A DNA stretch of 64,000 bases from Psychrosphaera ytuae (GCF_017638545.1 NZ_CP072110.1:1240001-1304000), one strand, 5' to 3'; shown: positions 16,190 to 26,374, counted from the first letter of the stretch. Notes: generated from the letters alone by a model not told the origin. Numbers and translations: made by a program.

Positions 16190-17086
16190 TTAATTTGCAG
16201 GGCCAACAACACTAGTAAGTCCAGCCGTTACAGATAAAATGGCAAAAGCTACTACCATTTCTATCGAGATAGATTTAGATAGTGCTTCTCTGCCATCTTT
16301 ATTTTTAAGTTGTGGGACGAGTTTTAATTTATGCTTAGCTGCGATGCCCAATATCGAAGTCACGAGAGCTAATTTAAGTAACAGTGTTTGCCCATAGCTT
16401 GAACTAAACATTTCTTCAACATTTCCGACTAATTGAAAAGCTAACCAAAGGCCAGCAATTAACAATAGACTCACCGCGATACTTGCTTGCCTTCCAAACT
16501 TGTCCATCAATGAGTAGAGCTGCTCATAGTCCGGTTCATGGCAAGCTTGTTTAAGTGGAAACAACGCTCCGAACCACCAAGCCATAACAAGCACATGGAG
16601 CATCAGCAATATTTTTTCGAACACTCCTAGCTCAGATACATGGCCGATAAAGGTAAAGGTGTAGGAAAGCACTATAAGGCTAAGCCCTAAAATGCTTTGT
16701 TTTATGCAGTTGCTCAGCACCACAGATTTGAATTTAATGTGTGACGTTATCGCAAATATCGCTAGAACTAATCCAAGACCTCTAAGTAAAGTTCCATCAC
16801 CGATAGAAGAGTCCCACATTATGTCTAAAATATCAGGGTCAAAAGCTCCTTGAATGCCTTCTTCTGCCATCGCACCAGTACTAGCGAAGAACCAAACACC
16901 ATTAGCAATCAAAGCGACGAAAATCGAAGCCCTTATCCATTTTAGGTTCGCTATTACCGAATTGTTATGAGATTCGTTGTGCTTAAAAATTTGCCTGAAA
17001 AATGTATAACCAGCAATACAGGCAAAGCCGACGTAAAATACAATTTTTGACAATACAATGACTGTATTCCAGATATACATTTCCAT
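16190..17086 (-). CDS. copD: CopD-type inner-membrane copper protein
   Basis: The protein has about eight transmembrane helices and the CopD family pattern, including the block LLMLHVLVMAWWFGALFPL and FGRQASIAVSLLLIAG. CopD is thought to work with CopC in moving copper across the inner membrane. I use the ATG at 17086, which stands 8 nt after a GGAG site; an upstream GTG at 17095 is less likely. CopC is encoded just before it (18 bp) and the NTF2-like gene follows after 21 bp. Confidence 0.88.
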   Translation of the reverse strand: MEMYIWNTVIVLSKIVFYVGFACIAGYTFFRQIFKHNESHNNSVIANLKWIRASIFVALIANGVWFFASTGAMAEEGIQGAFDPDILDIMWDSSIGDGTLLRGLGLVLAIFAITSHIKFKSVVLSNCIKQSILGLSLIVLSYTFTFIGHVSELGVFEKILLMLHVLVMAWWFGALFPLKQACHEPDYEQLYSLMDKFGRQASIAVSLLLIAGLWLAFQLVGNVEEMFSSSYGQTLLLKLALVTSILGIAAKHKLKLVPQLKNKDGREALSKSISIEMVVAFAILSVTAGLTSVVGPAN

Positions 17087-17104
17087 AGCAATCACTCCAT
17101 TAGA

Positions 17105-17452
17105 TTAGTGGACCATAAAGCCAAAGCTATCTTTCATTTTATGTCCATCTTTACCTAAGAAAGTCACATCAACTATATAGTTCGCAGGTGTTAGCTTCGG
17201 TAGTTTCCATGTAAATTCAGTACTGGCTTCTTTTAAAGGCTTAAAACCAAAGTTAATTTTTTCGCCTTGCTTATTTTTCAAAGTAATTTTGACTACACGA
17301 ACCTCTTTGCTAAATACCAACGTTAACTCTTCTGGAGTCTTCATTAGCATTGCATTATCAGCAGGCACGCTTTTTTCAAGATGCACATGCGCAAACACCG
17401 CACTACTAAAAACAACGCTGATTACGGTTAAAAATTTTATTAATGTTTTCAT
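17105..17452 (-). CDS. copC: CopC periplasmic copper-binding protein
   Basis: A 20-residue signal peptide ends at SAVFA, giving a mature protein starting HVHLEKSVPADNAMLMKTPE, where the N-terminal His serves the Cu(II) site of CopC. The C-terminal DGHKMKDSFGFMVH supplies further His and Met ligands. The length of about 95 mature residues is normal. The start at 17452 has a GAGG site; upstream in-frame codons lack one. It is followed by copD in the usual order. Confidence 0.9.
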   Translation of the reverse strand: MKTLIKFLTVISVVFSSAVFAHVHLEKSVPADNAMLMKTPEELTLVFSKEVRVVKITLKNKQGEKINFGFKPLKEASTEFTWKLPKLTPANYIVDVTFLGKDGHKMKDSFGFMVH

Positions 17453-17478
17453 ATTTACCTCTATTTTTAATTTAGGAA

Positions 17479-19314
17479 TTAACGACAAAACTTGTCTTTG
17501 AAAATTTGATTACTGGGTATACCAACGTCTGCAATTATGCTTTCTAGCTCATTCATCATTGCTTCAGGACCACATAAGTAAAACTCTGTTGAAAAGGCTT
17601 CTATTCCTTTAACCAAATGAGTCAATAGCACATGCTGCACATAGCCTGAGTGTCCTTCCCATTGTTCTGAAGGGTTAGAAAGTGTAGGAATATAAGAAAA
17701 ATTTTTATGCTGCTCACTCAACAAGTTCAACTCGTTGTGATACAGCAAATCATCTTCAGTTCGAGCACCATAGATGAGTGCCATATCACCTTGAAAATGG
17801 TGCTTTTTCAACTGTTCAAAAATAATGGATCTCAGTGGGGCAAGTCCTGAACCAGCACCAATAAAGATGCGACGAACCTTTTTATTTGAAGTAGCGTAAA
17901 AATCAGAAAAAGGACCTTTTGCGATTATCGTTTCACCCACTTGTAGTGAACCTAAATAGCTTGAACCTATACCTGCTCTAAAACCATCCTTAGCAGTTTG
18001 CCAGCGGATATTAAACGTTAACTCATCTGATTCCTCGTCAAAGTTAACTAATGAGTAGTGACGAGTTACACCGTCATGAGAAAATCTTCCATGAGAGTAA
18101 CTTTCCCAGTATTTTTCATAGTTCTCTGGCATATCATCTGGGCGTAAACTATTCATCCCTGCTGGCACTTCAAATTGCATATATGCACCAGCTTTAAATG
18201 CCAATCGTTTTCCTGATTTCACTTTAAACTTCACTTCCTTGATAAAAGGAGTAATGAAGTTAGTCGCAACCACAACTAGCTCATGATTTTCAATATTGAG
18301 ATCCGTATTAACTTCAATTGAGCTAATTTCAGAGAACCGATGCTGACACCCTAACCGATAACCTTCCTTTAGCTGCTCATCTGATAAATGTTCCTGCTCA
18401 GAAAGTGTGATAGGTAATTGAGTTGAACTTAAGAACATGCATTTGCCACATGTACCGCCGCCACCACAACTTGACGATAGGTATACGTGTGAACTTGCTA
18501 GTCCTTCTAATACTGTTGAATTAGCATCTGCTGAGACGTCGGCGATAGTATTTTCATTGGAAAAAGTCACTGATACTTTTTGCCTGTTGCTGCCCCAACT
18601 TAGCTTCAGCAAACCATTTTGATACTGTTGTATCAGCCAAGTAACACCAGTAACTGAAAGGAATAGCGTTGCAAAAGCAAATGCAATGATCAACCAATGG
18701 TTAAATCCGCCAGAATTGCCATAGTCCATAAAGTGAAGCTTCATCATCAGATCTTTCAATCTGAAATCATCATTGGCATGGCGAAGCACTTGGCCTGTAA
18801 TACTATCTAAATAAATAGTTGTATTATTCTCATCCTCAACGACAACTTGCCACATAGGATTTTGTTGCCTTACGTGATCAGAAAATGGGGGCTGAGATAA
18901 CACTGGAGTAGCTAGCTTGCCCTCACCTGAGTAAGAGTTTTTTGCCAAAGTTAGTACTTGTTCTTCAGACAGATTAAATGGCTTTCCTGTTACAGCATCA
19001 AATAGCTTTGAGTGGCGTTCTTGGTAGCTATGCTGGCCCTTATCGAACACAAAATGATAGTAAGGCTGATGTAAAATCCATATAAGTTTTACTTCTTGAG
19101 GTGCTTCACTAGTAATGTCTTTAATAGGTGTAAAGATAAAGTCTGTAATGTTACCTTCAAGATGAGAATGAACTCTAAGCTCATTACCACTGGCTTTACT
19201 GTGATCCATCAAATTGAAGTAAAGACCCGTTCCCAACCAAATAAGCAGTTGTAAACCAACAAATAAAGAAAGCCATTTGTGTACCGATGTATTTAACTTG
19301 AATAGTCGCATCAA
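17479..19314 (-). CDS. PepSY-ferredoxin-NAD(P)H reductase fusion
   Basis: Residues about 1-220 contain N- and C-terminal membrane helices around PepSY-type segments. From about 250 there is a 2Fe-2S ferredoxin domain with Cys in SSSCGGGGTCGKCMF and later YRLGCQH, then a ferredoxin-reductase module: an FAD block (RHYSLVNF), a GAGSGLAPLRS nucleotide motif and a CGPEAMM ending. This reductase half resembles NqrF. The fusion would take electrons from NAD(P)H across the inner membrane, perhaps to reduce Cu(II) or to drive another redox partner. It overlaps the next PepSY gene by 4 bp and sits between cusA and copC. The family is clear; the electron acceptor is a guess. Confidence 0.85.
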   Translation of the reverse strand: MMRLFKLNTSVHKWLSLFVGLQLLIWLGTGLYFNLMDHSKASGNELRVHSHLEGNITDFIFTPIKDITSEAPQEVKLIWILHQPYYHFVFDKGQHSYQERHSKLFDAVTGKPFNLSEEQVLTLAKNSYSGEGKLATPVLSQPPFSDHVRQQNPMWQVVVEDENNTTIYLDSITGQVLRHANDDFRLKDLMMKLHFMDYGNSGGFNHWLIIAFAFATLFLSVTGVTWLIQQYQNGLLKLSWGSNRQKVSVTFSNENTIADVSADANSTVLEGLASSHVYLSSSCGGGGTCGKCMFLSSTQLPITLSEQEHLSDEQLKEGYRLGCQHRFSEISSIEVNTDLNIENHELVVVATNFITPFIKEVKFKVKSGKRLAFKAGAYMQFEVPAGMNSLRPDDMPENYEKYWESYSHGRFSHDGVTRHYSLVNFDEESDELTFNIRWQTAKDGFRAGIGSSYLGSLQVGETIIAKGPFSDFYATSNKKVRRIFIGAGSGLAPLRSIIFEQLKKHHFQGDMALIYGARTEDDLLYHNELNLLSEQHKNFSYIPTLSNPSEQWEGHSGYVQHVLLTHLVKGIEAFSTEFYLCGPEAMMNELESIIADVGIPSNQIFKDKFCR

Positions 19315-20018
19315 ATGACTCCCTTTTTATTTGGAGAAAGCACTCGATAATAAGTCAATACAGCGCCAGTAATTGCGCCCATTAGACCTAGAGTTGCAAC
19401 TAAGAACAAAAACCAGTTAGATACGTTTTCTCCATCATCGTAATCCATAATGTGAAAACGCCACATCCAATCGAACAAGCGCCAGTAATCATGTCGCTTG
19501 GCAACAATTGCCCCTGTTTGTTGACTTATATAAAATGTCGGTATGGCGAATTGGTCAAACGTTACTCTCCAAACGGGTAAGTGTCTTGGCGACAACTCAG
19601 CAGGCATATCTGTGACTGATTGAATCAGCCTTATGCCGTTGATTTCATGATTCATTACGTAGTGGTAATGCGCGATTTCTTTAGCTTTGAATTCATCAAC
19701 AGGTGGACGAACAGCCCCAGTTTTAGCATCAATTGCTACTTTCCCCTGTTCTCCATTAATAAAAGAATACAAAGGACGGCCCATGCTTTGAGTAAGTGTG
19801 ACTTGGCTAGCTTCAGGGTAATTCGCAGCTAGCTTTGCAATGGAGTAATCCACACTAGCTAAATCAATCTTGGCTTCATCACTTATAGCCAAGGTTTCGC
19901 CGTGTATATAGTGAATATCCATACTCACCATATACACGCCAGTAATAGACCAGAAAAGGAACTGTACTCCCACAAAAGCCATTAGCCATTTATGGTACTT
20001 CCTAACTCTGCTAAGCAT
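19311..20018 (-). CDS. PepSY-domain membrane protein
   Basis: The 235-residue protein starts with a membrane helix (RKYHKWLMAFVGVQFLFW) and ends with another (WFLFLVATLGLMGAITGAVL), with PepSY-like segments between, such as PLYSFINGEQGKVAIDAKTG. It looks like the N-terminal half of the fusion protein encoded next to it (17479-19314), with which it may pair. It overlaps cusA by 8 bp and the fusion gene by 4 bp, so all three are coupled. The role is unknown; PepSY membrane proteins of this type often belong to flavin- or heme-linked reductases. Confidence 0.78.
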   Translation of the reverse strand: MLSRVRKYHKWLMAFVGVQFLFWSITGVYMVSMDIHYIHGETLAISDEAKIDLASVDYSIAKLAANYPEASQVTLTQSMGRPLYSFINGEQGKVAIDAKTGAVRPPVDEFKAKEIAHYHYVMNHEINGIRLIQSVTDMPAELSPRHLPVWRVTFDQFAIPTFYISQQTGAIVAKRHDYWRLFDWMWRFHIMDYDDGENVSNWFLFLVATLGLMGAITGAVLTYYRVLSPNKKGVI

Positions 20019-23000
20019 TATTCTTTAGCTCCGCGTTAGAAAGCTCTTTATTAAAGGCATTTACTTCAGGCTTTTTAACGATTGAATAAATGGCTGGAAG
20101 CACAATTAGTGTTAACAAAACAGCACTTGTCATTCCGCCTACCATAGGTGCTGCAATACGACTCATTACCTCAGAGCCTGTACCTGTACCATATAAAATA
20201 GGCATTAAACCGATAATGATTGTGGCAACCGTCATCATAACAGGGCGCACTCGTAAGCCTGCACCGTGCAATAAGGCATCTTGATATTCATCTTCTGAGA
20301 TGAGTTCTGCTCGCTCTTTCGCTTTTTCCTTAAGTTCAGCGAGCGCCTGATTGAGATATACCAACATTATTACGCCAATCTCAACAGCTACTCCAGCCAG
20401 AGCAATAAAGCCTACACCAACTGCTACAGAGAAGTTGAACCCTTCTAAATACATCAACCATAACCCACCGATCATTGCCATCGGTAAAGTCACAATGATG
20501 ATCGCAACTTCGCTAAACGCTCTGAAGTTCAAATAAAGCAAAATAACAATAATGGCGAGCGTCAATGGAACAACGTAAGTAAGCTTGGCTTTGGCTCTTT
20601 CCATATATTCGTATTGACCAGCCCAAGTAATCGAATAACCTGCTGGTAATATAAGATTTTTAGCTAAATGCTCTTTTGCACTTTCAACATAAGTACCTAC
20701 GTCAACGCCCTCTATATCAATGAACGTCCAACCATTAATACGTGCATTTTCACTCTTGATCCCCGGAGGGCCTACTTCTACTTTTATTTCAGCTACGTCA
20801 CCTAGTGCGATGCGTTGTCCATTTGGAGTGACAACAGGCAAGCGCGACAACTGCTCTGGAGAGTCACGATAATCTTGTGGGTATCGCAAGTTGACAGGAT
20901 AACGCTCTTGACCTTCTACTGTTTGAGTGACATTCATCCCACCAATAGCAGTTGAAACTACTTGTTGTACGTCATCGATGTTTAATCCAAAACGACTTGC
21001 TTTCTCACGAGAAATATCAACTTTGATATATCGTCCACCTGCAACTCGTTCAGAATAAACTGAAGCGGTTCCTGTCACCTCTGGTAACAATTGCTCTATT
21101 TGTTGCCCTATCTCTTGAATCGTATTTAAATCAGCTCCTGCTACTTTGATACCTACTGGCGTTTTAATACCTGTTGCCAACATATCAATACGAGTTTTGA
21201 TTGGCATAACCCAAGCATTCGTCAAGCCCGGAAACTTAACCAACTTATCAAACTCAGCTTTTAGAGATTCTGTTGTAACTCCCTCACGCCACTCTTCTTG
21301 AGGCTTCAACTGAATGAAGGTCTCAATCATAGTTAGAGGCGCGGGATCAGTTGCAGTTTCAGCTCTTCCTACTTTACCAAATACTGTTTCAACTTCTGGC
21401 ACTGTTTTAATTAGCTTGTCTGTCTGCTGTAGAATTTCTCTTGCCTTACCAATGGAAATTCCCGGATAGGTAGTCGGCATATACATAAGATCGCCTTCGT
21501 CTAAAGGAGGAATAAATTCACTACCAATTTTATCGACAGGCCAAAAACCAACAATCGTCACTAATATTGCTGCTACTATTGTCGATTTAGGAAACTTCAT
21601 AACTTGCTTTAAAACAGGCATGTAGATAGCAATAAGCAGTCTGTTTAAAGGGTTTTTCTTTTCTGAAACAATTTTTCCTCGAATAAAATACCCCATTAAA
21701 ACAGGAACTAATGTTATCGCTAAGCCTGCTGATGCGGCCATTGCATATGTTTTTGTGTAAGCAAGTGGAGAAAACATTCTTCCTTCTTGCGCTTCCAAAA
21801 TAAATACTGGCAAGAATGAGACTGTAATGATGAGCAAACTAAAAAATAGTGCTGGACCGACTTCACTTGCAGCTTTCGAGACTATTTGCCAACGATTTTC
21901 ATCCGTTAGCGGTGTCTTTTCCATATGCTTATGCATATTTTCAATCATCACTATTGCGCCATCTGTCATCGCACCAATTGCAATAGCGATACCACCTAAT
22001 GACATAATATTCGCATTGATACCTTGCATATGCATGATGATAAATGAAGCTAAGATGCCAATAGGTAGAGTGACAACTGCAACAATCGAAGATCGCAAAT
22101 GAAACAGAAATGCAACACATACAATCGCGACGACAGCAAGCTCTTCGAGCAATTTACTCCATAGGTTTTCTACCGCCTCTCCTATTAAGCCAGAGCGATC
22201 ATAAACCGTAACTATTTCAACTCCTTCGGGTAAACCTTTTTTTAACTCTTCTAATTTGGCTTTTACTCCATCAATAGTTTTTTGTGCATTTTCACCAAAG
22301 CGCATAACAACAACACCACCAACGACTTCTCCTTCACCATTTAGTTCAGCAATGCCTCGTCTCATTTGTGGACCTAGGTTGACTTCCGCCACATCGCCAA
22401 TGGTAAGCGGGGTTCCTTGTGCGTTAACACCAAGAGGGATCAACTCTATGTCGGAAATACTTTTGATATAGCCAGTTGCGGTAACCATGTACTCTGCTTC
22501 AGCCATTTCAACAACAGAGGCACCTGTTTCTTGGTTACCACGCTTAAGGGCCATTTGAATGTGACTAAGTGGTATACCGTAGGCTCTTAACTTATCGGGA
22601 TCGACTTGTATTTGATATTGTTTAACCATTCCACCAACGGCAGCAACCTCTGACACTCCGGGGACAGTTTGCAATTCATATTTTAAGAACCAATCTTGAA
22701 TACTACGCAATTGGCTAATATCCAAGTTGCCCGTTTTATCTACAAGAGAATATAGGTAAACCCAGCCAACACCTGTCGCATCTGGCCCTAGTTGTGGACG
22801 CGCACTAGCGGGTAGCGAAGGGGCTACTTGACTTAAATATTCAAGTACTCTGCTCCTTGCCCAATATAAGTCAGTGTCTTCGTCAAAGATGACGTAAACA
22901 AATGAGTCACCAAAAAATGAATAGCCACGAACAGTAACAGCGCCGGGAACAGACAACATTGCAGTTGTCAGTGGATAAGTAACCTGATCTTGAACAACTT

Positions 23001-23175
23001 GCGGTGCCTGACCGGGGTAATTCGTTTTAATTATTACTTGAACGTCAGATAAATCTGGTAGTGCATCAACAGGCGTATTCTTTATTGAAAATAGCCCACC
23101 ACCAATCAAAATTAAGGTAGCTAAGATAACGAAGAAACGATTGCCGATAGACCATCTAATAATTGATTCAATCAT
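20011..23175 (-). CDS. cusA: CusA-type Cu(I)/Ag(I) RND efflux pump
   Basis: The 1054-residue inner-membrane pump has the RND layout: two large periplasmic loops and twelve helices. Helix 4 holds AIAIGAMTDGAIVMIEN near residues 398-414, the pattern of monovalent-ion (Cu/Ag) heavy-metal RND pumps and not the DFG-containing Zn/Co type. The preceding genes are the adaptor cusB and the outer channel cusC in the right order on the same strand, with 14 bp between cusB and cusA. The pump uses proton import to expel copper from the periplasm and cytoplasm. Family and substrate class are well supported. Confidence 0.92.
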   Translation of the reverse strand: MIESIIRWSIGNRFFVILATLILIGGGLFSIKNTPVDALPDLSDVQVIIKTNYPGQAPQVVQDQVTYPLTTAMLSVPGAVTVRGYSFFGDSFVYVIFDEDTDLYWARSRVLEYLSQVAPSLPASARPQLGPDATGVGWVYLYSLVDKTGNLDISQLRSIQDWFLKYELQTVPGVSEVAAVGGMVKQYQIQVDPDKLRAYGIPLSHIQMALKRGNQETGASVVEMAEAEYMVTATGYIKSISDIELIPLGVNAQGTPLTIGDVAEVNLGPQMRRGIAELNGEGEVVGGVVVMRFGENAQKTIDGVKAKLEELKKGLPEGVEIVTVYDRSGLIGEAVENLWSKLLEELAVVAIVCVAFLFHLRSSIVAVVTLPIGILASFIIMHMQGINANIMSLGGIAIAIGAMTDGAIVMIENMHKHMEKTPLTDENRWQIVSKAASEVGPALFFSLLIITVSFLPVFILEAQEGRMFSPLAYTKTYAMAASAGLAITLVPVLMGYFIRGKIVSEKKNPLNRLLIAIYMPVLKQVMKFPKSTIVAAILVTIVGFWPVDKIGSEFIPPLDEGDLMYMPTTYPGISIGKAREILQQTDKLIKTVPEVETVFGKVGRAETATDPAPLTMIETFIQLKPQEEWREGVTTESLKAEFDKLVKFPGLTNAWVMPIKTRIDMLATGIKTPVGIKVAGADLNTIQEIGQQIEQLLPEVTGTASVYSERVAGGRYIKVDISREKASRFGLNIDDVQQVVSTAIGGMNVTQTVEGQERYPVNLRYPQDYRDSPEQLSRLPVVTPNGQRIALGDVAEIKVEVGPPGIKSENARINGWTFIDIEGVDVGTYVESAKEHLAKNLILPAGYSITWAGQYEYMERAKAKLTYVVPLTLAIIVILLYLNFRAFSEVAIIIVTLPMAMIGGLWLMYLEGFNFSVAVGVGFIALAGVAVEIGVIMLVYLNQALAELKEKAKERAELISEDEYQDALLHGAGLRVRPVMMTVATIIIGLMPILYGTGTGSEVMSRIAAPMVGGMTSAVLLTLIVLPAIYSIVKKPEVNAFNKELSNAELKNNA

Positions 23176-23189
23176 TATTTTTCTCCCAC

Positions 23190-24947
23190 TTAATGATTAG
23201 AATGATCAACAGCAGCTTTATTTTCCTTGCCGTGTTGTTCATCTGATTCAAGAGAAATGTCAGTGATAACTAAGTCATCTCTAACCTCAAAAGTGAAAGT
23301 GACATTATCACCGACATTGAAATCAACCATTTCTATATTGTCCGCGATGATAAAATCCATCGTCGCAGCAGGTCTATCCCATTTCTCTATTGGGCCTCTG
23401 CTAATATTTAGAATCCGTGTATCAATATCAATCGCATTGATCAAACCAGATACTGTTGCTGATGATACTTCAGGCTCACTCATGATATGAATTCCAGTAA
23501 TTTCATATCCACCGTCTTCGGTTTTGCTCACTTCAAAGTGCAAAGATTGACCTGACTTTAATGAGTCAATATCGACTTTTTCAGCCACAGTAAAATCCAT
23601 AACCATTTCAGGCCAATCCCAAGCTTCAGCAGGGCCATGTGAAATATTAACCATGCGGTGCCCTGCCATAACACTATTAACATCCCCTTGCATCCAAACA
23701 GAGTTAGGCACTTCATCATGAGTCATTCGTTTAAAGTCAGAGCTTTTACTTGATTCAGAATCAATCAAGAATTGGGCAGATGTCACCACAACGTCATCTT
23801 CATTTAAGCCGTCTAATATTTCGATGCTGTCGATATCAACCCGGCCAATAGTCACTTCAATAGATTTAAATTGCCCATCACCTAACGCAAGTACTACTCT
23901 GTCCTGTTTACCTGTTCTAATAACGGCTTCTTTAGGCACGAGGATGGTGCTATCAGCTTGATTAGCGTGAATAGAGACTTGTGCAAACATATTTGGTTTT
24001 AATTGATAGTCTGTGTTATCAAATTTCAATCTCACTCGGAGTGTGCGTGTTTTACTGTTCAATGTTGGATAAACATAATCAACGACACCAGCCCAGTCCT
24101 CACCGGGTAAATAATCCAGTGTCATTGATACAGGAAGTCCTTTTTTAATTAAGGCTGCGTCACGTTCAAACACTTCTGCTTCAACCCAAACTTGATCTAG
24201 CTGACCAATGCTTAATATGGTGTTTCCCGGCTTTACATAAAAACCCTCTCTAATCTTCAAACCATCAACAACACCTGCCTGAGGGGAGTAAAAGGTGATG
24301 TTTTGCTGAACCTTTCGTGTCTTTTCTAGCTTTTGAATAAAGTCTGCTGAAAGCTGTAACGCTTTAAGCCGATCTTTGGCCGCCGCAATTAAGGAACTAT
24401 TATTGCGCTTTATAGCTATTAATAGTTCTTCTTGCGCGTTAACTAGCTGAGGAGAATATAGTGTATATAGAGGCTGCCCTTTCTCAACAGGATTACCTGC
24501 GGCTTTGACGTAGAGCTTTTCTATCCAACCATCTACACGTGGATGGATGTGAATTAGCTTATCTTCATCATATTGAACGTAACCTACGGTTGATATTTCA
24601 GTATGCATATTTTTAAGCTCAACAGGAGCAGTGCGAACCCCAAGATTATTCACTACATGAGGCGCGATTTTTACGGCTCCGGGGCCAAAGTCATCACCAG
24701 ATGATCCTTCTTCATACACAGGAATTAAATCCATACCCATAGGCGACTTACCGGGCTTGTCACGACGGTAATTAGAATCCATCGGTGCAACCCAATACAG
24801 CGGTTTTTTCTCTCCTGATGTAGCTTCATTGCCATTACCGCTTGAACCTGTACCTTGATATAAACTTAATGCTCCAGCACCTAGTGCTGCCCCAATGATG
24901 ATGGCGGCTACTAGTTTCAAATTTGGTGTTTTAGTATTCGTTGACAT
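23190..24947 (-). CDS. cusB: CusB adaptor fused to two CusF-like domains
   Basis: Residues about 50-75 form the CusB-type metal-binding start (YWVAPMDSNYRRDKPGKSPM), followed by the membrane-fusion core with a coiled-coil hairpin at about 170-215 and HlyD-type barrels. Unusually, after residue about 405 there are two CusF-like domains. The first (about 420-490) contains ISHGPAEAWDWPEMVMDF, which keeps the CusF ligands His, Trp, Met and Met. The second (about 500-565) has ISRGPIEKWDRPAATMDF, where the His, Trp and first Met equivalents are changed and only one Met remains. E. coli makes CusF as a separate chaperone. The tail is His-rich (KAAVDHSNH). It works with CusA and CusC; the added domains would load copper locally. 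Confidence 0.88.
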   Translation of the reverse strand: MSTNTKTPNLKLVAAIIIGAALGAGALSLYQGTGSSGNGNEATSGEKKPLYWVAPMDSNYRRDKPGKSPMGMDLIPVYEEGSSGDDFGPGAVKIAPHVVNNLGVRTAPVELKNMHTEISTVGYVQYDEDKLIHIHPRVDGWIEKLYVKAAGNPVEKGQPLYTLYSPQLVNAQEELLIAIKRNNSSLIAAAKDRLKALQLSADFIQKLEKTRKVQQNITFYSPQAGVVDGLKIREGFYVKPGNTILSIGQLDQVWVEAEVFERDAALIKKGLPVSMTLDYLPGEDWAGVVDYVYPTLNSKTRTLRVRLKFDNTDYQLKPNMFAQVSIHANQADSTILVPKEAVIRTGKQDRVVLALGDGQFKSIEVTIGRVDIDSIEILDGLNEDDVVVTSAQFLIDSESSKSSDFKRMTHDEVPNSVWMQGDVNSVMAGHRMVNISHGPAEAWDWPEMVMDFTVAEKVDIDSLKSGQSLHFEVSKTEDGGYEITGIHIMSEPEVSSATVSGLINAIDIDTRILNISRGPIEKWDRPAATMDFIIADNIEMVDFNVGDNVTFTFEVRDDLVITDISLESDEQHGKENKAAVDHSNH

Positions 24948-26374
24948 TATTTTTCTCCAAATTGCTGATTGGATAAGTGTTGATTCATTCTGTGCGAAGT
25001 GTGCATTGGCTTATGCTCAGCATTTGAGTTAGTTTGAGAGTACGAAAAGAAATAGTTAATGCGAGCAACTGTTTTAAGTGCGTCAACATCAATTTTTAAG
25101 GCTGCTATTCTGGCATTTAATTCTGCGATTCTTGCTCGAACAACTTCGGCAAAATCACCATCATCGTTGGTGTAAGCCGTCAATGACGCTTCAGCTTGGT
25201 CATGCGTTTGTTTGAGAAGTTGTTTTTGATAAATAGACTGCCTGTCAGATAAACGTTTAAGCTGTCTAAGCTCCTTTTCCACCGCACTGATCATTTGTTT
25301 TGTCAGCAATAATTTCTCGGTTTTTATAGCTTCTGAATCAGCAATAGAAGCTGCAACTTGCTTATCTTGTCTATTCTCAGTGAACAAAGGCAAATCAAAC
25401 GTTACCCCAACAGAAAATAAATCAGCTCGGCTATCACCAGAAGGCATATTGTCACGATAGGCATAGCTCGCATTGACACCCCATTGCGGCTCATATTGCT
25501 GTTTGGCTAACTCAACTCCTTTTTCTGAAGCTTTGCGTTTTACATCAATTGCAAGTATGGCTGGATGATTAGCAAGAGCCTGAGCCAATAGATTTCTTGA
25601 GTAATTAGATGCTTTTAGGACTGTTGGATTATTCAATTGAATCGAAGGCAATTCTTTTGAGACGCTAAACTCTAGTGGTTGCGCGTCAAAGTTGAATGAT
25701 TCATTCAATCGGTCAGCATCGTAAATATGAAGCCACTCATTAAGGCGAGCGATTGTCGTTTCTAGTTTCTGCTTTTGCGAAGTTAATCTGTCATCTAACT
25801 GCACTATTTCCAATTGAGCACGAATAACATCTTGCTGTCTAGTTTTACCAACAACGTTTGAATAGCTAGCTTTAGCCACTTCCGCCATCTGCTCAAAGAG
25901 AGACCAATCATCTTCAATCAATTTAATAGTTTTCTGGGCTAAGTAAGCATCTAACCAAAGTTGTGACACTTGGCTTTTCAACTTAGCTTTACGATCCTCT
26001 CGTAGCAGTGGAAATTTCGTGGACTCAATTTGTAACTGATCTTGCTTGATCTCTAGACTGTCGCCTCTCGGAAACATTTGAGAGACGCCAACCTTTAGCT
26101 GAGTCATTCCTTCCTGATCTAAATCCCAAGTATCTGTTGGTAAATTCATTATCCCTAGCGATACTTTCGGATCAGGCAAAGTACCTGAAGCAATACTTCT
26201 ATTTTCAACTGCACTTTGTTTCAATCGGCTACCATGAAGCCAAGGATCATTTTGCTGAGCTAAGGTGATAGCTTGTTCAAGCGACACTACTTTCTCAGCT
26301 TGAGCTGAGAATACAGATAAGCCGAGTATTAATGCAGTTGAAAGTGAAGTAAGGTTTGAAGAGTTCAATTTCAT
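24947..26374 (-). CDS. cusC: CusC-type outer-membrane efflux channel
   Basis: A signal peptide (residues 1-26, SVFSAQA) begins a TolC-family protein with two long helical-hairpin repeats, seen in the pattern LKSQVSQLWLDAYLAQKTI and the second copy near ISAVEKELRQLKRL. The chain of 475 residues is normal. The C-terminal tail is rich in His and Met (EHKPMHTSHRMNQHL), unusual for a TolC protein and possibly metal-binding. The gene overlaps cusB and the DUF411 gene by 1 bp each, forming a tight DUF411-cusC-cusB-cusA chain. Confidence 0.88.
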   Translation of the reverse strand: MKLNSSNLTSLSTALILGLSVFSAQAEKVVSLEQAITLAQQNDPWLHGSRLKQSAVENRSIASGTLPDPKVSLGIMNLPTDTWDLDQEGMTQLKVGVSQMFPRGDSLEIKQDQLQIESTKFPLLREDRKAKLKSQVSQLWLDAYLAQKTIKLIEDDWSLFEQMAEVAKASYSNVVGKTRQQDVIRAQLEIVQLDDRLTSQKQKLETTIARLNEWLHIYDADRLNESFNFDAQPLEFSVSKELPSIQLNNPTVLKASNYSRNLLAQALANHPAILAIDVKRKASEKGVELAKQQYEPQWGVNASYAYRDNMPSGDSRADLFSVGVTFDLPLFTENRQDKQVAASIADSEAIKTEKLLLTKQMISAVEKELRQLKRLSDRQSIYQKQLLKQTHDQAEASLTAYTNDDGDFAEVVRARIAELNARIAALKIDVDALKTVARINYFFSYSQTNSNAEHKPMHTSHRMNQHLSNQQFGEK

